Positions 27,849 through 37,089 of a stretch of 64,000 nucleotides of DNA are shown here, piece after piece. A program made the translations under genes and the position numbers. A model generated the notes under the pieces. It had not been told where the DNA came from. It ran no database searches and saw only the letters and a program-made list of their open reading frames with translations. How positions within the stretch are numbered: position 1 is the stretch's first letter; each line of letters starts with the position of its first letter. Where the stretch lies: the NCBI GenBank assembly GCA_025174535.1, contig JALBUN010000015.1, positions 618,501 through 682,500 of the forward strand, read 5' to 3'. The DNA is from Cantharellus purpuraceus (Eukaryota; Basidiomycota; Agaricomycetes; Cantharellales; Hydnaceae).

Positions 27849-30664
27849 TTAGCGATAGTATCCCGGTCCTCCGCGAACACCGTGTCCACCTCTCTGTCCC
27901 CAGCCAGTATCAGGTTTCCTCAGAGAAGGATCGCGATTTAAGTGAGAGAATTGAGAAGTATCACGGCTGGGGTCAACATCATTATTAAGACCTCTATCTC
28001 CATATTCGCCACGGTTTTGCTGTTCCCGACCGTATCCGTGACGCTCGCGGTATATATGCCCATCACTACGGTTGTTTCCTGAGTCCACGGGGGACAAATA
28101 TTGCCCACTAAGCGTAAAGTTATCTGTATGCGAAGTCCCCAGATTCTCAACATTATAAGTGGGCGTAACGGGAATACTGATGGGCACTCGCTGCATCGTT
28201 TGATGACGTGGTCCACTTGGCGCATTGGGCGGAGGGGCGGCGTTAGGCGGGGGATCATTTTGTCGAGTCATTGTGCTTGCTATATTTTCCAATACAATGG
28301 GGGCCTGCTGTTTGATCTCTGGATGAGGTATAGGAGGCTGGAATGGTAGAGAGCCAAGGGAATTAGAAATGAGTAAACTTGGAGATCCTGATCCTGTTGT
28401 GTTGCCCATCATGGCTGCCTGGGCTTTAGCAGCTTGTATCCTGGCAAACCTGCTAGGATGGATTGTTGGACCATGTGAAACATTACTGTTGGAAGAGACC
28501 ATAGTAGCAGGGGGCACTACCTGTATCAGATAAGCAGTCATCAGTATAAATCAGCACAGAAGAGAGGCAAAACACATACAGGTGTACTTGGCTCTAATTT
28601 GACAAGTACAGGAGAATCAATAGCATTTGGTGGGCCACTTGGTGCTAATGAAGGTCTGGTAACAGACTTCCGGAAATTGGCTTGAGGAGTCTCTTGAGGC
28701 TTTTGCACAGACGCATCTCTGCCTCTCTTACTGTCATTGATCTTCTCCTCATCACTAATTGCATGCCTCTTTCTCTTCCCATTGCTCTGCACAGCGGAAT
28801 CTCCAGAGGCGGTTCCGGGTTCTGGGTTCCCCGGAGTCTCCGTGAAATTTGAGGGTGTAATCTGCTTAGCGAGCACCTGGAACATGGTTTTGAAAACAGT
28901 GGAGTTCGTTCGGATATCGGCATGCGCTGCACGGGTTTCTGAGCGCAATATACCAATGGCTTTTGACAGTTGCGGGAGGGATAGACGATCCTTGTTCATG
29001 GCAATCAGGACACCTATCATGATAAATTCTGCCGGCGCTACGCGACTAGGCTTCTTGAGCGGGAGCTTCAGCTGCTTATCCCTGGCAATATCCCTAAATG
29101 TCTTGAAGACATCATGTATTTGTTTTCGAGTGGCCGTTGAAGGCTCTTCTTCGCGGTTGAGCCATTTTTCGATCTGCATGGTAGTGCCATGGGCTTGATT
29201 CGGAAGTTGGTCGATACAGAAGATTGTCTGTGCGAGGTTCTGAAAATCGCGAGCTCGAGCATGGTTCAAATCCATGTTGTCAGAAATACCATCCGCACAG
29301 AGATAGTATTTGTTAGTGATCTCACGAATCAAATCTGGCCAGGGGCCGCTGACCGCCTGCATTTTTTCTGCTTTACAATCAGGCACGGCCTGGCATAGAA
29401 TAAAACATGATATATACCAGCTGTTGTGAGCGCCATACCCATTTGGACCCTCTGGTAACAAACGTGTGAGCAAAGAGTATTACAGCGAGTCCAAGTTCAA
29501 ACCTGGAACACTTCTCGCTCTAGATCAGGTGGCAAGTCACTGTATTCAATGCAGACAATTTGCTTATTTTGAAATAGAGTTTTGTATTGAGGTGGTAAGA
29601 GTTTCCGCTTTGGACCACTGGTACTGTCGACAAACCAGAGCCTTTCGTTGGTGAAACTGCCTAGAGTAACCAACGTCCGTTTTATCTGAAGGACAATGGA
29701 ACTTACGGATCACGATCTGTCAAACAGATCGCCGGAATTGTAAAGCAAGGCACAAGTGACTTAGGAGGCAGGTGACTTACGAGGGATCTGAAATTATCAC
29801 GCTCGTCAACAAAGCTAGCGAACAGTCTTACAAAAGAGGAAAGCTCACTAAGCCTCCGATAAATCTTGATTTACAAAACTACATGTGAGCAACTTGTGAA
29901 CTATCACATCGCCAAAGACTCACTTTTGTATGCTCGTTAGCCGTTGCTTTCCATCTGTAACTTAAAATCAGGACTTGCATTCGTAGGCGAAACAAGCTCC
30001 AGCATACCGATACAGACTCGTCTTGTACATAAAAAGGTCAATAAATAATGCACCCACACAGAACTCTGACTTACTTTTCAGTCCCATCGTCCTCTGTTGT
30101 GACAGCTGAATGCAGGAGCGATATAAACTCTTTCCAATGCGAGGAAAGTGAACCAACGGACAGAATATTATGGGAGGGATATAGAAGTTCCGAAATATGG
30201 AGTCAATAAGACCTATCTGCTTGGCTTCCGACCAGACAACATCTGAAGTCATATTAACATGAGAACCAATATCTTGCATGATAGAAGATAATAGAGCACG
30301 AAAACTCAATCGAACAGAGTTTCAAGAAAAATGTGCAGTGCCTCCACAGCGTAATGCGTGTCACTCAGACACGAAATCTCTGAGATATGGGGAGCGATGA
30401 CTGACCGCGTTGGTATTCAGGGTCTAGATCAATGTCATCGTCATGTATCTGGTCTGTGCGCAATGGTGTTAGGCTTCATAAAGTTTCGGGAGATTCGAGT
30501 GTTTCCTTGCCATATAGTGCCTTCGCGGTATATTGTGTCGTCCTACCAGGTTTGAGCACGTTACGAAGCCTGTATCCCGCCTTCTTCTTCGAGACCTTTG
30601 ACTTCGTCGAGTGTCCAGCGCCCTCATCAGAAAGATCTGTGAGCTCAGAATCCTCAGAAAACAT
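27849..30664 (-). CDS. DUF262 (GmrSD/ParB-like N-terminal) domain protein with RGG-type tail
   Basis: The ATG at 30664 begins an acidic segment (MFSEDSELTDLSDEG) followed by a basic stretch. The DUF262 domain is assembled from several exons. They carry DIDLDPEYQR (near 30410), DVVWSEAKQIGLIDSIFRNF with YIPPIIF (about 30250-30160), DGKQRLTSI (near 29950) and LWFVDSTSGPKRKLLPPQY (near 29640). IVCIEYSDLPPDLEREVFQ and VQMGMALTTAG follow. YQR, PPI and DGxQR are hallmarks of DUF262, known in bacteria from GmrSD-type modification-dependent restriction systems. A helical region (about 29380-28870), a basic Ser/Pro-rich stretch (GKRKRH) and a low-complexity tail ending in GWGQRGGHGVRGGPGYYR follow. 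The stop is at 27849-27851. No HNH nuclease motif was noticed in the C-terminal half. The fungal function is unknown to me. Confidence 0.8.
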
Positions 30665-32098
30665 AACGGGACAGATAGTTGACTTGAAGAGGTTGGAGAG
30701 CGGTGGCAGTCGCACGCAAGACCACAAACACCCACAAACAACTTCTGTCCTCTTTGAGCTCGGCCGCCATCAATCTCATGTTATGTAGCGCCGAACGAAT
30801 TTATGAGTTAGAGCGCATGCAACGGGGCTGATTAATGAGGATTAGCTAACTTATCAGATTCCCTTACAGCGGTTTGCATTATGTAAGGCCAGCGTTTGTT
30901 TGAAGCGTGAGCGAGGCCTCAAACTTGCGAACGCAATATCTCGCTCATTTCAGAATGAAAATGAAATAAAATGTTCCATAATCTACAATTCCTAATGTAG
31001 TGCTATTTTGTGATTTCCCCCCCTAAAACCTCCTTAGCAAACTTCACTGTTTTCTGGCAATACAAATTTTTATGAACACACTACTACTACACACTTCAGT
31101 TCTTTGCTCCCCGCACAACTAAAGTTTTACTTAACCCCCCTCTTTGCGTCTTTTTATCAACAACAGCCGAGCCTGGTGATGAGGTCGCTCGCTCAAGTGA
31201 AGAGCGACGGTAAAGGAGTCAATGGGAAACGGAGAAGCAAGGTCAAGCGATGTCCGACTTGTGCTGGCTGTGGATAAACTGTCGAGTCTAGTAGGCGGGT
31301 TGTTTCAATGAATAGGAAGGCCAGGAAACGTATAAGTGGGAGTCAGGGAAGGGGAGGTTTTCGACGGCAGTGGAACTGGAGCCTCGAATTGCGTTCAAGT
31401 TGAACATTCCTGAGAGAGACAGACTAATGCTTAATCTACCACACCAGGGGGAAACCCAGCTGCTGGGTGCTATAAATGCCTTAATCAACGGAAATACTCA
31501 ACGGTGCCGAGATCGTGCGTTCGCAGAGCAAAGTACCACTGGTGGAGGAAGCCACACGTGAAAATTGTATGTGAACACTACCACAGGCAAATTGGACATC
31601 CTGGCGTGAAGTACTGGCGTCAGCATACTGTGACGGAATGTCAACTATATCAGTCAGCAAAGTAGATCCTCAGAAGGAGGCACTCATCACCCACTGGCAT
31701 TCCCACTGTCAAATCGAAGCTCATGTAACTCACTGAATCCCTTGTAAAGCCAATTGAACGGCAGTTTCAAACGTCAAAGTAATGGCTCCTCACTAGCCAC
31801 TGTATCCGTATCAGCCCCCGGAAGTGTGAACTGATCTCCGAGCCGCCTGCGTCATGCGTTTCGTTTTGTCCCTTTTATCGTCCAACTCATCACCCTGCTG
31901 CTCAGTCCTTGATCATGGTGCTATTTTCTCTACCAACACTGTATTTCTTTCAATATTCACTTCGTTGATTGTTATCATTGATTCTCGGGAGACTAACAGG
32001 CCTGAACATTTATGCTTTTGGAATAAGGACTTCGCACCGCACACAGCCTCAGCGGGGCATCACGTTTGGTCCGGTCGTCGAAACGAGAGAAAGAAGTA
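30665..32098. other. Spacer between the DUF262 gene and RRP45
   Basis: About 1.4 kb without a supported gene. One + strand frame at 31370-31561 looks protein-like (FKLNIPERDRLMLNLPHQGE) but is unrecognised. A possible integrase relic is listed separately. The right end is the 3' flank of RRP45. Confidence 0.4.
31561..31671 (+). pseudogene. Possible relic of a retroelement integrase zinc-binding (H2C2) segment
   Basis: A short + strand frame reads HYHRQIGHPGVKYWRQ, then ECQLYQSAK, then a stop. The order His, Gly-His-Pro-Gly, Tyr-Trp, Cys-x-x-(Tyr for Cys)-Gln-x-x-Lys resembles the H-H-C-C finger of LTR-retrotransposon integrases with the last Cys lost. No reverse transcriptase or catalytic integrase core is nearby. 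This is a weak, motif-only call. Confidence 0.3.
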
Positions 32099-33248
32099 CT
32101 ATTGGACTTCGATACGACGGTGCTTCCAATCCTCTCGTAGTGCATCGGCCACAAGCGCATCAAGCTGCTTCACCTTTTGTACACCGATCTCTGGTATAAT
32201 TATAGTAATGAGTGTGAACACTCTGGAAGACATTGTGACATACCCACTAATCGAAGAATCTCATCGACTGCTAACGGCACGCCTCCTGCCTTCTGCACCA
32301 CGCAAAGCTCCCGTTGAGCGTTCATGGAGAGGGTCATAGTGCCACTGCAAAGCGTCGCCTCTAATTGAGATGGATCTAGTATGGGAGGTATAGCGGGATC
32401 GGAGAAAAAGGCAAACGTGAGACAGAGTGGAGTGTGATTTATCGAAAGTGGTACGGGCGCACGCGCCGAGGGTGGATGCTAGAGAAAGCACCATCGATGT
32501 TAGGTATAATCTCAGAGTTTGATGTTTGAGGTTCCAGCTACTAACGACAGTGACTTCATCTCCTATGACCTCGATATCTGGGCGACGGAAATGCTTAAGT
32601 GCAACAATACCAGCTAGGCAAGCGCAGTCCAGAAGATTTCCGGCTTCTGTAAGAAAATGTAGCGTTATACGGAGGTGCCATACCTGTTACAACAAAGTGA
32701 TCAACGACTAAACTAGAAATAAGAACGCAAAAACTCTTACGCGTTGTCCCGCTAAGATGCAGAGTGACTCTTTATCCACGGCGTCACTTCGTCGTATCAC
32801 TTTATCCAACATTCGAGTGAGTATGACTTCCTCTTCTGAAGGCCTTGTTTAAACAGACAGCTCAGAGATGGCGAAGAAAGATAAATAAAGGGATACAGAC
32901 TCACCGTGCCGACTCGTACTCCGCAGACGCCATGGGTGATAGTTCTGAGTGTAATGTGATGATGCCCTCAAAAGGTCGTTCAGGTTGAGGTTTCACCATC
33001 TTTGCATCAACATATGCTACGACGCTGGACTAGAAAGGTAAATCCACGATCCACGTACCGACACCCACGAAAGAATACCCCACGTACCGCGTCTTGCCCA
33101 GCGAACATTCCACCCACCCCAACTCTGGTCCAAATTTGAATGTAGGCGTACGCATATCGAGGGGAGACCGGCCATCTAGACGAAGCGATTGCCTGAGAGT
33201 GGCGAACGCAAATTCGCGTTCGGGAATCGAGGGAGAGGGTGGGCGCAT
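32099..33248 (-). CDS. RRP45: Exosome complex subunit RRP45 (EXOSC9), RNase PH-like
   Basis: RRP45 is one of the six catalytically inert RNase PH-type subunits of the eukaryotic exosome ring, which degrades and processes RNA in nucleus and cytoplasm. The ATG at 33248 gives MRPPSPSIPEREF, then RQSLRLDGRSPLDMR and LGWVECSLGKTR, the conserved family start. After introns come AYVDAKMVKPQPERPFEG, a Ser/Glu segment, the phrase LDKVIRRSDAVDKESLCI and a Leu-rich segment DCACLAGIVALKHFRRPD. GTMTLSMNAQRELCVVQKAG and GVPLAVDEILRLV follow, and a last exon ends REDWKHRRIEVQ with TAG at 32099-32101. Length and motif order fit the family, without a long C-terminal extension. It is encoded in at least six exons. 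Confidence 0.88.
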
Positions 33249-33309
33249 CGGTGCTCGGAATACGTAACGTCACGTCCATGGGCGTCCCTGTGTATCATAT
33301 AATCATCAT

Positions 33310-33545
33310 CTATTATTGCTGTCTACTAGTTCTTGCTGTTGGTCGCTGTCCACAATCTGATGCTGTCCGGTGTTGCTGATGGCTGTCGCTCTCTCTTGCT
33401 GTCTGTCGCTGTCTACTAGCTCTTGCTGTGGGTCGCTGTCTACAATCTGACGCTGTCCGGTATATGTTCACTTGATGATACTAGCTTTTGCTGTCTGTCG
33501 TTGTTTATAATCTGATGCTGTCCGGTTTGTTTTAACTTGATGACT
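33310..33545. repeat. Three diverged tandem copies of a CTGTC-rich unit
   Basis: The phrases CTTGCTGT, GTCGCTGTC, ACAATCTGA (or ATAATCTGA) and TGCTGTCCGGT recur in order at about 33325-33375, 33415-33465 and 33483-33525. They form three imperfect copies of roughly 70-90 bp. The region lies upstream of the RRP45 start and borders the minisatellite. Confidence 0.7.
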
Positions 33546-33559
33546 TGACTGCTATAACT

Positions 33560-34060
33560 AGCTAGCCATTCCCCAGCACTCACGTCCGCACCCGCACTTG
33601 CGCCCTCTCTAGCCCGTACTCGCGCCCCTCTAGCTTGCACTCGCGCCCCCTCTAGCCCGCACTCGCACTCGCGCCTCCTCCAGCCCACACTCGCATCCGC
33701 ACCCGCACTGACGCCCCCTCCAGCCCCACTCGCGTTCATGCCGCACCCGTACTCGCATTCGCACTCGCACCCGCACTCGCGCCCGCATCCCCTCCAGCCC
33801 ACACTCGCGTCCGTACTCGCGCGCCCCCTCCAGCCCAATCTTGCGTGCGCACCCACACTCGCGCCTCCCCACTCGCACTCGCTCCCCCTCCAGCCTCCAC
33901 TCCCGTCAGCACTCGCGCCCGCACCCCCTCCAGCCCACACTCACGTCTTACTTGCACTCGCGCCCCCTCCAGCTCACACTCGCGCCCCCGCACCCGCACT
34001 TGCGCCACCTCTAGCCCGCACTCACGTCCGCACTCGCGCCCCCTCTAGCCCGCATGCGTG
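33560..34060. repeat. C-rich minisatellite (ACTCGCGCCCCCTCCAGCCC-type units)
   Basis: About 500 bases built of imperfect repeats of ACTCGCGCC, CCCTCCAGCC and CGCACTCGC. The + strand is very C-rich and the - strand G-rich. Every frame stays largely open because stop codons are rare in this composition. The resulting Arg/Gly/Glu- or Pro/Ala/His-rich frames are therefore not evidence of coding. The region is flanked by sequence of ordinary composition. Confidence 0.85.
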
Positions 34061-34719
34061 CCCGCTGATGTCCACCGTGTTGTCCCCACCGCCCAGTCCG
34101 TCCCCCACGCCCCGCCAGCGTCCACCCCGGCGCAGGTGGCGACGACGCATACGGTGTACCACTCGGCGACAGGGACGACTACCGGCACCGTGACGACGGC
34201 CCGGAGGAGGGCGCACCACTCGCGCCTGGGCACTAGCGCCCGCATTCGCACCTGCCGCACTTGCCCCTGCCAACATGTATTTAGTGAAAAAATTGTTTTA
34301 ATTCTTTGATATTACTTCTTTACTTTTTTGAGCAAAGAGTTATTTAGAGATTAATGGCATTTAATTAAGTTGACAAACACTAAGGACAAATGGAAAATAA
34401 AAACAACATGAGAGAGATCTGAACCTCCAACCAGACAGAAAAAGTACACACAGCTGACCACTGATTCAAGACATTCACAAGCAGATACCTCACATCCCAT
34501 ATCTAAAAGCGGTTTCTAACCTGTGTGTAAAAGCACTTACTATCCTGTGTGTAAAAGCACTTACTATCCTGTGTGTAAAAGCATTTCCTAACCCACACAT
34601 AAAAGCATTTCTAATGCATGCATATAAGATGTGATGTCCACCTACTTGGGTCCTTCTGAAGGAAGGGGTACTCTGCTAAGCGCAACATGAGTAGTAACAT
34701 GTAGGAAGCACACAGCTGT
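34061..34719. other. GC-rich tail of the minisatellite, then an AT-rich spacer with short tandem repeats
   Basis: 34061-34280 is GC-rich but not obviously repetitive, and has open frames on both strands with biased composition. Composition turns abruptly AT-rich after about 34280. Short tandem repeats at 34501-34613 are listed separately. The right end is the BUD32 3' flank. No gene is supported. Confidence 0.45.
34501..34613. repeat. 24-bp tandem repeat, about four and a half copies
   Basis: CCTGTGTGTAAAAGCACTTA with TCT-type ends occurs as two identical adjacent 24-bp units (34520-34543 and 34544-34567). A third copy (34568-34591) and a fourth diverged copy starting at 34592 follow, with a partial diverged copy before them. 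Confidence 0.85.
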
Positions 34720-35785
34720 CTATCCCACCATACTTCTCTTTCGACCCCTAAGCCGAACTGGACAATAATGGACAATATGAGCAGCTATTCCATCAAATAC
34801 ATATATCAAAAGAACCTTGTTCCAGTCTTTTATATACTTGCGTCCAGGCTTTCCCACTTTGTTCTCCATACGACTGAAATCCATGAAAAGGTAGCCACGC
34901 AAGCGGTAATGGTTGGTACTTACTCTAAGTACTGCTTTAAACCATGGCTCCGAATCCGGATGTGTAGACGCAAAGGCACGTTCCAGTACATAAAGATCAA
35001 CGGCCTTATCCTCAACGAGGCTTGAGACATAAGATAGGCCAAAGTCGATCAGCACCTGATTGAAATGGTCAAAAAAATATTTTTTTAAGAAAGATCAGAA
35101 AAAAGGACCATAAGAGACATACAAGTTCCGAAATTGTGGGTTTTTCAGATGCGACAGACGAGAGCACTGGCCGAATCATCATGTTGGACGTTGTAAGATC
35201 TCCATGGATAACGTCTGCCTGATGCATCTTGGCAATTTCGACACCCATCTGGTTCATCACCTCGTCTAGGTAAGTCGACTTAGTCTTTCCAATAATCATT
35301 ACTTTATAAAAGAGGACTCACCAATTGTTAAGTCAAATGAAGCCAGATTATCACCCGGCGCGTCGTCACCCGCTTCCTCGAGTTCAGAATCGATTTCGGA
35401 TTCTGCCTCTTCTTCAGAACCTAACAAACTTCTGACACTGCGCCCTTGAATCCATTCCAGTCCCAAAACGCCACACTCTGCGTCAACCATCCTAACACCA
35501 GGGACTCGCACGCCATTTCGAAGACACTTGAGCAACATTCGTGCTTCGCCCGCGACCCGCCCTTTGGTAAGTGAGTCATCAAGAGTTGGATGTCGATATT
35601 TTTTCGCAAAACGATGCTTCAGAAGTAACGGAGGGTGGCTAGGCCCATGCAGGTGGCATTGATAGACTTTCTTACTTAGAGTTAATGTCAGTGAAGTGGG
35701 GGCAATGAATAGGCTAGCATACTGCTTCTGCTCCTTGCGAAATTGGAGTCAATGATTCTATAAGGGAAAGGGAGGATGTAGCCAT
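34720..35785 (-). CDS. BUD32: KEOPS complex kinase/ATPase BUD32 (PRPK/TP53RK)
   Basis: BUD32 is the small atypical kinase of the KEOPS complex, needed for the universal t6A modification of ANN-decoding tRNAs. The ATG at 35785 gives a short exon with LIESLTPISQGAEA. After an intron come VYQCHLHGP and LLLKHRFAKKYRHP, containing the catalytic Lys region, then TKGRVAGEARMLLKC. LGLEWIQGRSVRSLLG is followed by an acidic insert. IHGDLTTSNMMIRP is the catalytic loop and LIDFGLSYVSSLVEDKAVDL the DFG segment, followed by YVLERAFASTHPD. The C-terminus VRLRGRKRSMVG is the invariant basic tail of the family. The stop is at 34720. It is transcribed divergently from the prefoldin gene with 69 bp between start codons. 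Confidence 0.94.
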
Positions 35786-35854
35786 GTCCGCTTCTGCTGC
35801 TGGATGACAAGTCGACTACTGTCACGGCCACTGCGTGACAGCCCACTGTAGATC
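35786..35854. promoter_or_regulatory. Compact bidirectional promoter between BUD32 and PFD5
   Basis: Only 69 bases separate the two divergent ATGs, so transcription start sites and promoter elements must be shared or overlap the first exons. No TATA box is obvious. The role is inferred from geometry alone. Confidence 0.6.
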
Positions 35855-36470
35855 ATGGCCTCTCCTCCTCAGCCACAACAAGTAAATGTTGCTGACCTTG
35901 ATCTACCACAGCTCGCAGATGTAAAACGTCAACTTGATGAAGTGCCCACCATTCTCCGTGACTCATGGCACTACATCTCACCATTATGTCTATGCAGGAA
36001 CTAACCCACCTCACCAATTCGTTCGCCCAACTCAAGCAGGCGCAGGCAAAATTTAAAGCGTGCGTGGAAAACGTGAGAGAAATCAATTCTCAAAACAAAG
36101 GTGGGTCGACGGCCTACCTATCGCGTTCGCGCTCACCTTCGGTCCAGAAAAAACAATTCTAGTACCTTTGACCAACTCCCTGTATGTTCCTGGAAAACTC
36201 TCCAATCCTGAACACGTCATCGTGGACGTTGGCACAGGGTATTTTGTACAAAAGGTATGCGAGTCCCTCCAGCAGCCTATTTTTTTCCATCCTGACCTTC
36301 CCCATCAGACACGGGCTCAAGCGTTGACCCACTATCAGAACAAAGTCGATTATGTACGAGGAAACCTTGAAACACTACAGACCACGATAGAAAAGAAGCA
36401 GGACAATTTGAATTACCTCATAAATGTGATGCAATCCAAAATGGGTCCATCGCAACAAACTAAAACGTAA
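35855..36470 (+). CDS. GIM5: Prefoldin subunit 5 (GIM5)
   Basis: An alpha-class subunit of the hexameric prefoldin co-chaperone, which delivers nascent actin and tubulin to the CCT chaperonin in the cytosol. The ATG at 35855 gives QQVNVADLDLPQLADVKRQL, typical of the family. After an intron come ELTHLTNSFAQLKQAQAKF with CVENVREI (first coiled-coil helix), then ILVPLTNSLYVPGKL and VIVDVGTGYFVQK (the beta-hairpin core). Another intron follows, then the second helix TRAQALTHYQNKVDYVRGNL and TTIEKKQDNLNYLINVMQSK. The stop is at 36468-36470. Three short introns are inferred. Length is close to the usual 150-160 residues. Confidence 0.94.
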
Positions 36471-37089
36471 CCCTCTATCTGTGGACGTTTTCTTGTCTCG
36501 CATGTGGACTCATCCCATATAAGGAATTGATAATGCTAATAAATAGGCATTCGAGGGATATGACAGCCAACGTCAGGTTTAGTTATACGTGTGGTGTAGC
36601 TCATTTGTGATGTGAGGCCTCGATATCCAATCTAATAGCGTAGTAGGGAAAGTCATCGACATCGAAATGGAATGACATACGCAGATTGCTGAATGCGGAC
36701 ACATTTGTGATGATTTTTAGTAGTTCACATGATCAAAGATAAGAGCTTTTCGTCTTTTGATGATCTGTCTATGTACATCTGAAGTACAATATGACGGGGA
36801 GTCATGACCATACGTGGGACCAGGTAGCTGCTCATAACCAGTTGGTTGTTATAGGAATAAAATTTTCACCGCTTGACATCCGAATTCCATATCATATAGT
36901 GGGTAGTGAACATCAACACCTCTGGGGCGCGAGGAGCGGAGGCGGAATGAACACCACATATAAAATTACTGGTGCCTGTAATTACCTGTACACGGTTAGG
37001 AGGATTATACACACAAAATCCTTGTGAGCGTTTAGATATCGCAATCAGTTTACAACCCACCAACACAGAATGAAGCCACTATCAAGATT
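36471..37089. other. Convergent spacer between PFD5 and the aspartic protease gene
   Basis: About 620 AT-rich bases between two convergent genes, with no gene, RNA or repeat recognised. Confidence 0.5.

Noticed and set aside
33440..34276. Long open frames on both strands in the C-rich minisatellite
   Set aside because: All frames are open because the repeat composition lacks stops. The translations are low-complexity and there is no start, splice or family support.
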